From assembly GCF_029846275.1 (NCBI RefSeq), contig NZ_JARVWS010000003.1, forward strand, positions 62,001-126,000: a stretch of 64,000 bases of DNA, read 5' to 3'. The DNA is from Nocardioides sp. CER19 (GTDB taxonomy: Bacteria; Actinomycetota; Actinomycetes; Propionibacteriales; Nocardioidaceae). The translations under genes were made by a program, and so were the position numbers. This document shows positions 33,640 to 42,206 of this stretch, piece by piece; position 1 is the first letter of the stretch; every line of letters begins with the position of its first letter. The notes beneath the pieces are model-generated. The model ran no database searches. It was not told the origin of the DNA and saw only the letters and a list, made by a program, of their open reading frames with translations.

Positions 33640-35225
33640 GTGAGGCTCATCTCCTGGTCGGGGGCATCCGGCGCATCGGGTGCGTCGGGTACGTCATGCT
33701 GGGGTGCGGGCCCAACGCTACGCCGACGACGACGTGTCAGGGCAGCGAGCACCAGGCCGACGATCGTCACGACGGAGAGGGCGCGGCCCGGCCACGCGCC
33801 CATGCGGACGGCCGGAGTGAGCGCGTCGAGCAGCCCGACCTGCTCGTCGAGCACCGTCGTCGTGCGCGGCTGGGCCTTCGCGACCACGTGCCCGTCAGGG
33901 GCGATGACACCGCTGAGCCCGTTGGTGGACGCGACGACGACGTAGCGGCCCGTCTCGATGGCCCGCAGCCGGGTGATGGCGAACTGCTGCTCGATCTGGT
34001 GGGTGAAGATGAACGTCGCGTTGCTGGTCTGCACGGTCACCAGGCGGGCGCCGCGGGCGACCTGGTCGTCCAGCACGTCGTCGTAGGCCACGTCGAAGCA
34101 GATCGCGTCGGCCACCTTCGTGCCCGCGACGGTGATCGGGTCCTTGCTGGTACCGGCCACCATGTCGCGACCGATGATGGCCAGCCGCCCGAAGTTCCAG
34201 CCGTTGAGGATGTCGCGGAACGGGATGTACTCCCCGAACGGCACCGGGTGGTGCTTGGTGTAGCGCTGTCCCGGACCCGTGGCCGGATCCCAGACGATGC
34301 CCTGGTTGTAGACATGGGTGGCGTCCCCGTTGACCATGCCGCCGACGACGACGGGCACGCCGGCCGACTGGACCGCCGAGACGATCGCGGCGTTGTCGGC
34401 GCCGTCCTCGAACGGGTCGACGGCCGTGGAGTTCTCCGGCCACAGCACGAAGTCGGGAGCCTTCGCGGTGCCGGCCCGCACGTCGCCGGCCAGCTTCATG
34501 GTGGCCTCGGCGTGGTTGCGCGTCACCTGGCGGTGGTCGTAGAGGACGTCGTTGCCGGGGCCCGGCACGTTGCCCTGGACCGCGGCGACCTGCAGGTGCC
34601 CGGTCTCCCCCGCCCGCCACGGCCGTACGTCGGCCACCGCGATCGCGGCGAGGACGGCGACGATCCCCGCGACACCGAGGAGGTGCCGACCGCGCCGGGC
34701 GACCAGCAGCCACGTCAGCAGCGCGCCGAGCAGCGCCAGCCCGAAGCTGACGCCGGTCGCGCCGACGTACGCCATGGACGGGGCGACCGGGGTGTCGATC
34801 ACCGCATAGGCCAGCCGGCCCCAGGGCATGCCGCTGAACGGCCAGGCGCTGCGGACGAACTCCATCGTCGACCAGGCCGCCGCCACCCACAGGGGCCACA
34901 GCGGCAGCCGCGACAGTGGCGGCAGGATGGCCCCCAGCGCGGCGTAGAACAGCGCTTCGACGCCCGCGAGGCCGACCCAGGCGTCGGCACCCACGGAGCT
35001 GCGCATCCAGACGATGTGCGTGAAGTAGAACGAGATCCCGAACGCCAGGCCGACGACGAACCCGACCCGTGATCGCGCCCCACGGACCGAGAGGAAGAAG
35101 CCGGCGACCGCGAACGGCAGCAGCCACGGCAACCCCACGGGCTCGAACGACGCGGCGAGGAGCAGTCCGGACCCGACGGCGAGCGCCAGTCGGACGAGAA
35201 GGACCAGGACGCGCGGCACGCGCAC
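33636..35225 (-). CDS. lnt: Apolipoprotein N-acyltransferase
   Basis: 529 residues. Adds the third acyl chain to the N-terminal Cys of lipoproteins, such as the two isomerase lipoproteins in this window. About seven N-terminal membrane helices (residues 5-200) precede a carbon-nitrogen hydrolase domain with the catalytic Glu (LWPENSTAVDPF), Lys (YTKHHPVPFGEY) and Cys (ADAICFDVAYDD), followed by a last membrane helix. GTG 35225 start. Forms an operon with ppm1. Confidence 0.94.
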   Translation of the reverse strand: MRVPRVLVLLVRLALAVGSGLLLAASFEPVGLPWLLPFAVAGFFLSVRGARSRVGFVVGLAFGISFYFTHIVWMRSSVGADAWVGLAGVEALFYAALGAILPPLSRLPLWPLWVAAAWSTMEFVRSAWPFSGMPWGRLAYAVIDTPVAPSMAYVGATGVSFGLALLGALLTWLLVARRGRHLLGVAGIVAVLAAIAVADVRPWRAGETGHLQVAAVQGNVPGPGNDVLYDHRQVTRNHAEATMKLAGDVRAGTAKAPDFVLWPENSTAVDPFEDGADNAAIVSAVQSAGVPVVVGGMVNGDATHVYNQGIVWDPATGPGQRYTKHHPVPFGEYIPFRDILNGWNFGRLAIIGRDMVAGTSKDPITVAGTKVADAICFDVAYDDVLDDQVARGARLVTVQTSNATFIFTHQIEQQFAITRLRAIETGRYVVVASTNGLSGVIAPDGHVVAKAQPRTTTVLDEQVGLLDALTPAVRMGAWPGRALSVVTIVGLVLAALTRRRRRSVGPAPQHDVPDAPDAPDAPDQEMSLT

Positions 35226-35268
35226 ACGTTACGCGGTCTTCCTGAGGAGTTCGCGCCGATGATCGTCG

Positions 35269-35457
35269 GGAAGGACCCCGGTGCACGTCGGTCCAGCCCG
35301 CGCCCGGCTGGGTGCCAAGGCGCGGGAGTTGTCTATCGAGACCGGGGTCCTTCCGCGGCGGTGAGTCCGCGACAACGGACCGACACAGACTCGCTGCCGA
35401 GAGGAGGGGCCGTCAACCCGCGCCTGACCTGGGAAGACGAGTGTTCTCGCAGGTCAG
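35269..35457. other. Structured intergenic segment (possible ncRNA or element)
   Basis: Three structures in 190 bases, no coding. Outer perfect 14-bp inverted repeat GGAAGGACCCCGGT (35269-35282) / ACCGGGGTCCTTCC (35341-35354), enclosing an 8-bp stem CCCGCGCC (35297-35304) / GGCGCGGG (35319-35326). Then GTCCG/CGGAC (35365-35380). Then a bulged hairpin CTGACCTG (35424-35431) / CAGGTCAG (35450-35457) with an inner CGAG/CTCG stem and TGTT loop. The strand of any transcript cannot be told. The rest of the 315-base gap between lnt and the Lrp gene holds only the terminator at 35503. Confidence 0.5.
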
Positions 35458-35502
35458 CAATGGTGTACGGCAGGGAAATCCATGGGGGTGAATTCGCGAC
35501 TA

Positions 35503-35532
35503 TCCCGGCGTGTCGCGGTCGACACGCCGGGA
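35503..35532 (-). terminator. Strong hairpin after the Lrp-type gene
   Basis: Perfect 13-bp stem TCCCGGCGTGTCG / CGACACGCCGGGA with a 4-base loop, starting 8 bases beyond the Lrp stop. Very stable; no U-tract. Position fits an intrinsic terminator of the regulator gene. Confidence 0.75.
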
Positions 35533-35540
35533 CGGTCCCC

Positions 35541-36014
35541 TCAATCGGTGACGGGCCGGTTCTCGTAGTAGGTCGAGAGGACGATGGTCGTGCGCGTTGC
35601 GACGTTGGCGACGTTGCGGATCCGGCCGAGCAGGTCCTCCAGTGCCGCGGGCGTCGCCGTGCGCACCTTGAGCATGTAGGACTCCTCGCCGGCGACCGAC
35701 CAGCACGACTCGATCTCGGTGATGTGGCGGATCCGGTCCGGGCAGTCGTCGGGCTGAGAGGGGTCGATGGGACGGATGGCGACGAACGCCGTCAGCGGCA
35801 GTCCGAGCTCGGCGTGGTTCACCGTGGCGCCGTACCCCTGGATCAGGCCGCGCTGCTCGAGCCGCTTCACCCGCTGGTGCACGGCGGAGGTGGACAGGCC
35901 CGTCGCCTTGCCCAGATCGGTGAAGGACATCCGGCCGTCATCCGCCAGGAGCTGGAGGATCTTGCGGTCGGTGCCTTCGACGGCCGAATCTGTCACGGCG
36001 GTCACTGTAGCCAC
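35541..36014 (-). CDS. Lrp/AsnC-family regulator
   Basis: 157 residues: N-terminal HTH (TDRKILQLLADDGRMSFTDLGKATGLSTSAVHQRVKRLEQRGLI, about 15-60) and the C-terminal RAM ligand domain (LTAFVAIRPI to YYENRPV). Senses amino acids or metabolites as an octamer-type regulator. No metabolic gene is adjacent, so targets are unknown. Followed by a strong terminator. Confidence 0.93.
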   Translation of the reverse strand: MATVTAVTDSAVEGTDRKILQLLADDGRMSFTDLGKATGLSTSAVHQRVKRLEQRGLIQGYGATVNHAELGLPLTAFVAIRPIDPSQPDDCPDRIRHITEIESCWSVAGEESYMLKVRTATPAALEDLLGRIRNVANVATRTTIVLSTYYENRPVTD

Positions 36015-36070
36015 CCCGCCATGGGGCGTCCGTCGAGGTGATGGGATTCCGGACGGTCTGCGGGGCGGCG

Positions 36071-36124
36071 GGTGCCCCGAGCGGCCCCGAGCGGCCCCGA
36101 GCGGCCCCGAGCGGCCACGAGCGG
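36071..36124. repeat. 10-bp tandem repeat
   Basis: Unit GCGGCCCCGA: a partial first copy (36074-36080), three perfect copies (36081-36110), one with a single change (36111-36120) and a partial last copy running into the palindromic repeat at 36121. Part of the 342-base gene-free region 36015-36356, which otherwise holds only that palindrome and the promoter region of the exonuclease gene. Confidence 0.85.
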
Positions 36125-36171
36125 TGAGTGGTCAACCGTTGTCGCCGGCGGATCGGTTGATGGCTCACCGC
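36121..36171. repeat. 51-bp palindromic repeat, copy 1
   Basis: Arms GCGGTGAGTGGTCAACCG (36121-36138) and CGGTTGATGGCTCACCGC (36154-36171) pair over 15 of 18 positions, with a 3-base internal mismatch (TGG facing TGG). Spacer of 15 bases. Both arms are identical, base for base, to those of the copy at 59488-59538; only the spacer differs. 185 bases upstream of the exonuclease start. Confidence 0.85.
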
Positions 36172-36356
36172 CGCCTGGGGTGGGCTGGCCGGCAGGCGTA
36201 ACTCGAGGAGCATCCGGAGGACCGCGCGAAGGGTGGGTGGTGCGCCCACCCGCCTGAGTGAGTCGTCTCCAGAAAACGGATGGCTTGGTCGGGTCGTCGG
36301 GCGGACTCGGGACGGCGAACCCATCTGTTCCCCGGCAGTATCAGTAGTCTGCGAGC

Positions 36357-37292
36357 GTGACTGACGGACGCCCACGGCTGATGCTGCTCGACTCCGCCTC
36401 GATGTACTTCCGCGCCTTCTTCGGCGTGCCGGACATCACCGCGCCGGACGGGACACCCGTGAACGCCGTGCGCGGGCTGCTCGACTTCATCGCCCGGCTG
36501 GTCGAGCAGTACTCCCCCACCGACCTGGTCTGCTGCTGGGACAACGACTGGCGGCCGCAGTGGCGGGTCGACCTCATCCCGTCCTACAAGGCACACCGCG
36601 TCGTGACGGAGAACCCGGTCGGACCCGACGTCGAGGAGGTGCCGGACCCGCTCGAGATCCAGGTGCCGATCATCGCCGACGTCCTCGAGGCGTTCGGGAT
36701 CGCGGTGCGGGGCGCCGACGGCTACGAGGCCGACGACGTGATCGGCACGCTCGCGACCGGCGCGGGGATGCCGGTGGATGTCGTCACCGGCGACCGCGAC
36801 CTGTTCCAGCTCGTCGACGACGAGGCCGAGGTGCGCGTCCTCTACATCGCCCGCGGCGTCGGCAACCACGAGAAGGTCGACGACGCGTGGGTGTTCGGGA
36901 AGTACGCCGTCCACGCCGACCAGTACGCCGACTTCGCGACCATGCGGGGTGACAACTCCGACGGCCTGCCCGGTGTCGCGGGCGTCGGCGAGAAGACGGC
37001 GGCCGGGCTGCTCGGTCGGTTCGGCGACCTGGACGGCATCCTCGCAGCCGCCGCGGACCCGGAGTCGGGCATGGCGCCCGGTCCGCGCACGAAGATCAAG
37101 GCGGCGGCCGACTACCTCGCCGTCGCGCCCCAGGTCGTCGCCGTCGCTCGCGACCTGCCGGTCGACCGAACCGGCACCGCGCTCCCCCGGACCCCGGCCG
37201 ACCCGGACCGCGTCGCGGAGCTGGCGGAGAAGTTCAACCTCGCCGGCCCGGCGACCCGGCTCGTGAACGCGCTCGCCGGCCTCAATCGCTGA
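36357..37292 (+). CDS. 5'-3' exonuclease (Pol I N-domain type)
   Basis: 311 residues, GTG start. Stand-alone flap/5' nuclease like the N-terminal domain of DNA polymerase I: LLDSASMYFRAFFG, CCWDNDWRPQWR, GYEADDVIGTLA, VVTGDRDLFQLVDD, MRGDNSDGLPGVAGVGEKTAAGLL (helix-hairpin-helix). Removes RNA primers or flaps. From memory, the M. tuberculosis relative Rv2090 also adjoins helY. Its 3' end overlaps the convergent helY by 11 bases. Confidence 0.92.
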   Translation: MTDGRPRLMLLDSASMYFRAFFGVPDITAPDGTPVNAVRGLLDFIARLVEQYSPTDLVCCWDNDWRPQWRVDLIPSYKAHRVVTENPVGPDVEEVPDPLEIQVPIIADVLEAFGIAVRGADGYEADDVIGTLATGAGMPVDVVTGDRDLFQLVDDEAEVRVLYIARGVGNHEKVDDAWVFGKYAVHADQYADFATMRGDNSDGLPGVAGVGEKTAAGLLGRFGDLDGILAAAADPESGMAPGPRTKIKAAADYLAVAPQVVAVARDLPVDRTGTALPRTPADPDRVAELAEKFNLAGPATRLVNALAGLNR

Positions 37293-40083
37293 GACCCGAG
37301 TAGGCCACGACGCCCCGCTTGAGCAGGTCCACCAGCTCTCGGGCGCGCTTGCGGACCGGCGAGTCGCCGGCGGCGCTGGCGACCTGACCGGCCAGGTCGA
37401 TGAGCTGCTTCATCCAGCGCACGAAGTCGCCGGCGGCGAGCTCGATGCTGCCGAGGACGTCGTCGAGGTCATCGCCCTCGGCCCAGCGGAACGCCGCCCA
37501 GGCGAAGCCCAGGTCCGGCTGGCGGAGGAAGTCGAGCTTGTTGTCGCGCTCCAGCGCGTCCAGGTCGGCCCAGATGCGCACCATCGCCGCGATCGCCTCC
37601 CGGGCTCGGCCACCGGGCAGGCGCGGCGCCGAGGCGTCGTCGGGGCGGCGTGCCTCGAAGACGAGCGTCGACAGCGCGGCGGCCAGCTCCGAGGCGCTCA
37701 GCCCGTCCCAGACGCCGAGGCGCAACGACTCGGCGGCGACCAGGTCCAGCTCCGAGTAGAGCCTCATCAGCGGGCGACCGCGCGGGGTGACCTCCTCGCC
37801 GTCGAGGTAGCCGAGCGCGGTGAGCACGTCGCAGACCCGGTCGAACTGGCGCGCGACGGTGTTGGTCCGCGACTCGACGCGACGGGCGAGGGTGTCGGCG
37901 TCACGGCGGAGCTTGAACCAGCGCTCCGCCCATCGCGAGTGGTCCTCCCGCTCGGGGCAGGAGTGGCAGGGGTGGGCCTTGAGCTGCTGGCGCAGCTCGG
38001 AGATCTCGCGCTCCACGCCGGCGGGCAGCGCGCCCTTCCCCGCCCGCTCCTCGTCGGAGCGCAGGTGGGACGGCGGGATGTCTCGCGTCCGCTCGCGCAG
38101 CGCGCTGGCCAGGTCGCGGCGCATCTGCGGGTTGCGGCCGTTGAAGCTCTTGGGGATCCGCATCCGGCTGAGGGCGTGGACGGGCGCCTGGAAGTCGATC
38201 ATCCCCAGCCGCCTGGCCTGCCGGTCGAGCGTCACCACGTAGGGTCGCGGGCTGTCCGGGTCGAAGCCGGGGTCGACGACGACGGCGTACCCGGCGAACT
38301 TCCCGGACGGTACGTCGATGACGTCGCCGATCTTGAGACGAGACAGCGACTGCACGACCTCGTCGCGACGGTCCGCCCGCCGGGCACGGGACGCGTCCTT
38401 CTCGACGTCGCTGATGCGCCGGCGCAGCGCGGCGTACTCCATGAAGTCGCCCTTGTCGCAGGTCGCCGCCTCGCGGTAGCCCTCGAGCGCGTCCTCGGCC
38501 TTCTTGAGCTGCCGGGCGAGCCCGACCACCGCCTTGTCGGCCTGGAACTGGGCGAACGACTGCTCGAGCAGCTCCCGCGAGGTCGACCGGCCGAACTGGT
38601 GCACCAGGTTGACCGCCATGTTGTACGACGGCCGGAAGCTGGACCGGAGCGGGTAGGTGCGGGTGGAGGCCAGTCCGGCGACCTCGCCGGGGTTCATGCC
38701 CGGCTGCCACAGGACGATGCCGTGGCCCTCGACGTCGAGACCCCGTCGGCCGGCCCGCCCGGTGAGCTGGGTGTACTCCCCCGGCGTGATGTCGGCGTGC
38801 GTCTCGCCGTTCCACTTCGTCAGCTTCTCGATGACGACGGTCCGGGCCGGCATGTTGATACCGAGCGCGAGCGTCTCGGTCGCGAAGACGACCTTGATGA
38901 GGCCGCGCAGGTAGAGCTCCTCCACGACCTCCTTGAAGGCCGGGAGCATGCCGGCGTGGTGGGCGGCGACGCCGCGGGTGAGCCCGTCGAGCCAGTCGTG
39001 GTAGCCGAGGACGTGCCGGTCGTCGGCGGGCAGGTCGGCGCAGGCCGCCTCGACGTACTCGTAGATCTCGTCGCGCTCGTCGAGCGTGGTCAGCCGGACG
39101 TTGGCGGACAGGCACTGGGTGACGGCGGCGTCGCAGCCGACCCGGCTGAACACGAACACGATGGCGGGCAGCAGCCGGTCGCGCTCGAGGGCGTCGATGA
39201 CGTCGACGCGCGACGGGATCCACACCCGCCGTCCGTTGCCGACGTTGCGGCGGTCCTTGGCGGTTCCCTTGGCGTTCCGGTCGCGGGGGCTGCGGCGGTC
39301 GCGGATCCGGGTCGAGGCCCAGTCGTCGCGAGCGATCCGCAGCAGCTCGCCGTTGACCGGGGCGCCCTCCTTGACGAAGCCGGCCGCCGCGTCGACGTCT
39401 GACGACGCGAACAGGTCGGTGATGCGCTTGCCGACCATGACGTGCTGGTAGAGCGGGACCGGCCGCCGCTCCTCGAGGATCGTCGTGGTGTCGCCGCGCA
39501 CCGTCGAGAGCCACTCGCCGAACTCCTCGGCGTTGCTGACCGTCGCGCTCAGCGACACCAGGGTCACCGACTCGGGGAGGTGGATGATGACCTCCTCCCA
39601 CACCGCGCCACGGGAGCGGTCGGCCAGGTAGTGCACCTCGTCCATCACGACGAAGCCGAGGCCGAGGAGCGTGGAGGAGCCGGCGTAGAGCATGTTGCGG
39701 AGCACCTCGGTGGTCATCACGACCACCGGCGCCTCGCCGTTGATGGTGTTGTCGCCGGTCAGCAGGCCGACCTGGTCCGCGCCGTAGCGGTCGACGAGGT
39801 CGTGGTACTTCTGGTTCGACAGCGCCTTGATCGGCGTCGTGTAGAACGCCTTGCGCCCGGTCGCCAGGGCGAGGTGGATGGCGAACTCGCCGACGACCGT
39901 CTTGCCGGAGCCGGTGGGCGCCGCGACGAGCACGCCGCGACCGTCCTCGATCTCCCGGCAGGCGCGTGCCTGGAACTCGTCGAGCGGGAACTGGTAGAGG
40001 GCCGCGAAGTCCCGGAACACCGGGTGGTTGCGATCGCGGCTGAAGCTGGCGTAACGCTCCGCCGGCGACAGGTCGGCGTCCAT
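37282..40083 (-). CDS. helY: DEAD/DEAH-box helicase HelY (Ski2/Mtr4-like)
   Basis: 933 residues. Superfamily 2 helicase: Walker A APTGSGKT, DEVH (VVMDEVHYLADRSRG), SATVSN, motif VI region QLTGRAGRRGLDVEG, then a long C-terminal region with a DSHCT domain. Related to eukaryotic Ski2/Mtr4, so an RNA-processing role is assumed. HelY follows tatC in the proteasome-accessory block of many actinobacteria, as here with the lipid kinase gene between. It ends convergently inside the exonuclease gene. Confidence 0.93.
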   Translation of the reverse strand: MDADLSPAERYASFSRDRNHPVFRDFAALYQFPLDEFQARACREIEDGRGVLVAAPTGSGKTVVGEFAIHLALATGRKAFYTTPIKALSNQKYHDLVDRYGADQVGLLTGDNTINGEAPVVVMTTEVLRNMLYAGSSTLLGLGFVVMDEVHYLADRSRGAVWEEVIIHLPESVTLVSLSATVSNAEEFGEWLSTVRGDTTTILEERRPVPLYQHVMVGKRITDLFASSDVDAAAGFVKEGAPVNGELLRIARDDWASTRIRDRRSPRDRNAKGTAKDRRNVGNGRRVWIPSRVDVIDALERDRLLPAIVFVFSRVGCDAAVTQCLSANVRLTTLDERDEIYEYVEAACADLPADDRHVLGYHDWLDGLTRGVAAHHAGMLPAFKEVVEELYLRGLIKVVFATETLALGINMPARTVVIEKLTKWNGETHADITPGEYTQLTGRAGRRGLDVEGHGIVLWQPGMNPGEVAGLASTRTYPLRSSFRPSYNMAVNLVHQFGRSTSRELLEQSFAQFQADKAVVGLARQLKKAEDALEGYREAATCDKGDFMEYAALRRRISDVEKDASRARRADRRDEVVQSLSRLKIGDVIDVPSGKFAGYAVVVDPGFDPDSPRPYVVTLDRQARRLGMIDFQAPVHALSRMRIPKSFNGRNPQMRRDLASALRERTRDIPPSHLRSDEERAGKGALPAGVEREISELRQQLKAHPCHSCPEREDHSRWAERWFKLRRDADTLARRVESRTNTVARQFDRVCDVLTALGYLDGEEVTPRGRPLMRLYSELDLVAAESLRLGVWDGLSASELAAALSTLVFEARRPDDASAPRLPGGRAREAIAAMVRIWADLDALERDNKLDFLRQPDLGFAWAAFRWAEGDDLDDVLGSIELAAGDFVRWMKQLIDLAGQVASAAGDSPVRKRARELVDLLKRGVVAYSGLSD

Positions 40084-40125
40084 GGCTCCAACCTACCGGC
40101 ACCTGGTGGTCGAGCCCGTCGAGAC

Positions 40126-40998
40126 CTACGCGAACACCGTGAGAGCGCCCGGGACCACCTCGACGGTGAGGGGCAGGTCGCCGAAGCGCTCCCCGTCGGC
40201 GTACGCGACGACGCCGGGCGCGGCCACGGTCACCCGCTTCACGCGGTGCCGCTCGTACGCCGGGTGGGTGGTGTGGCCGCCGGAGAAGAGCTTCGGGTAC
40301 ATCCTGATCAGCTCGCGCCGGGGCACGCTGGTGAAGAGCACGACGTCGAGCAGGCCGTCGTCCAGCTCGGCCCCGTGGGTCACCTTGAGGCCGCCGCCCA
40401 TCGAGTCGCTGTTGCCGATCGAGACGAGCATGCCGTCGACCTGGCGGGCCTCGCCGTCGAGGTCGAGGGTGTAGCTGATCGGCCTGAACTCCTTGAGCAC
40501 GGCGAGGATGGCGACGCTGTACTTGAGCTGCCCCTTCGGCCAGCTCATCCGGTTGGCCCTCTCGTTGACGGCCGCGTCGAAGCCGGCGGCCATCACGGTC
40601 ACGAAGTAGCGGTCGCCGCTGCGAGCCAGGTCGATGACGCGGGTCCGACCGCCGACGATGACGTCGGCCGCGGCGAGCGGGTCCTTGACCGCCAGTCCGA
40701 GCGCGCGGGCGGTGTCGTTGCCGGTCCCCGTCGGGATGATGCCCAGCGGCGTGTCGGTGCCGGCGAGGACCTGGGCAGCCAGGTTGACCATCCCGTCGCC
40801 GCCGCAGACGACGAGCCCGTCGACGCCGTCGGCGACCGCCTGCCTGGCCAACCGGGTCGAGTCGGCGGCATCGGTGCCGGTCAGCTCGCGGACGTCGACC
40901 CCGCCCTGCCGCAGCCGGGCGGCGACGGCCGCGACCGTCTGGTCGTTGCGGCCGCTCCCGGCCACGGGGTTCGGCAACAGGGCAAGCACGCGCGTCAC
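40126..40998 (-). CDS. Diacylglycerol kinase-family lipid kinase
   Basis: 290 residues with the DAGK catalytic fold: NPVAGSGRN, VVCGGDGMVNLAAQVLAG, IIPTGTGNDTARALGL. Phosphorylates diacylglycerol or another lipid with ATP at the membrane surface. It lies between tatC and helY on the same strand (25 and 42 bases from them), probably in one transcript with the tat genes. Confidence 0.93.
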   Translation of the reverse strand: MTRVLALLPNPVAGSGRNDQTVAAVAARLRQGGVDVRELTGTDAADSTRLARQAVADGVDGLVVCGGDGMVNLAAQVLAGTDTPLGIIPTGTGNDTARALGLAVKDPLAAADVIVGGRTRVIDLARSGDRYFVTVMAAGFDAAVNERANRMSWPKGQLKYSVAILAVLKEFRPISYTLDLDGEARQVDGMLVSIGNSDSMGGGLKVTHGAELDDGLLDVVLFTSVPRRELIRMYPKLFSGGHTTHPAYERHRVKRVTVAAPGVVAYADGERFGDLPLTVEVVPGALTVFA

Positions 40999-41023
40999 GC
41001 GCGAAGACTAGTGGCAGTCGGGC

Positions 41024-41866
41024 TCAGAGGGGCGAGAGCTCGTCGTCGCCCCACTGCTGCGTGCTCTCGCGCCGGCGTCCGCGGGCCCGGTCGACGGCGC
41101 GGGCGATGACCTCGGCCACGCCGAACAGGATCAGCATCGGGATGGCCAGCATGAGCATCGAGAACGGGTCGGTCGACGGCGTCGCGACGGCCGCGAACAC
41201 CATCGTGCCGAGGATGATCCACGGCCGGTACTTCGCGAGCGCCCGTCCGGGGAGGACGCCGGCGAGGTTGAGGAGGATGACGAACAGCGGGATCTCGAAC
41301 GCGATCCCGAACACGAGCAGCATCCGGGTGAAGAACGAGAAGTACTCGCCGAACTCGACCAGCGACTTGAGGTTGGCCGGGGTGAAGCCGATCAGGACGT
41401 CGAGGCCCTTGGGCAGGACGTAGTAGCCCGTCGCGACGCCGATGAGGAAGAGCGGGCCGGCGATCGAGATGAAGATCCGCGTCCACTTCTTCTCGTGCGG
41501 GTGCAGCCCGGGCATGACGAAGCCCCAGATCTGGAACAGCCAGTAGGGGCTGGAGGCGACGACGGCAGCGACGCCGCACAGCTTCATCTGCAGCAGCAGC
41601 GGACCCGTGGCGCCCTTGATGTAGGCGGTCGTGTCGACCTTGTCGCCCAACGACTCCTGGGCGTGGTTGTAGGGCCGCATGACGAGCTCGAGCAGCTGGT
41701 CGTAGAAGAAGAGCGCGACGCAGAAGGCGACGACGAGGACGGCCACCGAGCGGATGATGCGGGCGCGCAGCTCACGCAGATGGTCCGACAGGGCCATCCG
41801 GCCGTCGTCCCCGACGGGATGGTGCGGTCGGCCTCGGAAGAGGTCGACGAGGCCGGCGAGTACCAC
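41024..41866 (-). CDS. tatC: Sec-independent protein translocase TatC
   Basis: 280 residues with six membrane helices. Binds twin-arginine signal peptides and builds the Tat translocase with TatA. Conserved segments: MALSDHLRELRARIIRS, FFYDQLLELVMRPYN, GFVMPGLHPHEKKW, FGIAFEIPLFVILLNLAGVL, FAAVATPSTDPFSMLMLAIPM. GTG 41866 gives an extra cytoplasmic N-terminus; ATG 41797 (MALSDHL) is the alternative. Follows tatA after 11 bases, as in the conserved pafB-pafC-tatA-tatC order. Confidence 0.96.
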   Translation of the reverse strand: MVLAGLVDLFRGRPHHPVGDDGRMALSDHLRELRARIIRSVAVLVVAFCVALFFYDQLLELVMRPYNHAQESLGDKVDTTAYIKGATGPLLLQMKLCGVAAVVASSPYWLFQIWGFVMPGLHPHEKKWTRIFISIAGPLFLIGVATGYYVLPKGLDVLIGFTPANLKSLVEFGEYFSFFTRMLLVFGIAFEIPLFVILLNLAGVLPGRALAKYRPWIILGTMVFAAVATPSTDPFSMLMLAIPMLILFGVAEVIARAVDRARGRRRESTQQWGDDELSPL

Positions 41867-41877
41867 CGACTACCGGG

Positions 41878-42171
41878 TCAGAGTTCGCCGCGCTGCAGAC
41901 GCTCGCGCTCTGCGTCGAGCTCCGCCTGCTTCGCGTCGAGCTCCGCCTGCTTGTTGGCCAACTCGGCGGTGCGCTGGGCCGGCGGCTTGGTCTCGGCCTC
42001 GTCGTCGTCCCCGTCGATGAGGCCCTTGGTCTCGGCCTTGAAGATGCGCAGTGCGCGGCCGCTGCCACGAGCGAGCTCCGGCAGCTTGGAGGCGCCGAAG
42101 AGCAGCACGAGCACGAGCAGGATCAAGATGAGCTCGGGCGTACCAAGGCCACCGATGAGCAGCGAAGTCAT
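41878..42171 (-). CDS. tatA: Sec-independent protein translocase TatA
   Basis: 97 residues. One N-terminal membrane helix ([37 protein letters not shown]) with the FGxxKLPELAR hinge and amphipathic helix of TatA, then a charged tail with two near-copies of KQAELDA that may form a coiled coil. Starts 35 bases after pafC. Confidence 0.95.
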   Translation of the reverse strand: MTSLLIGGLGTPELILILLVLVLLFGASKLPELARGSGRALRIFKAETKGLIDGDDDEAETKPPAQRTAELANKQAELDAKQAELDAERERLQRGEL

Positions 42172-42206
42172 GAGGTCCTCACAGGGTTGATGAAAGCAAG
42201 TCCATG

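Noticed and set aside
36071..36124. CRISPR-like array
   Set aside because: Contiguous 10-bp units without spacers and no cas genes; a simple tandem repeat.
35226..36356. tRNA or riboswitch in the gene-poor stretch around the Lrp gene
   Set aside because: Stems do not form a cloverleaf and no known riboswitch core was recognised.
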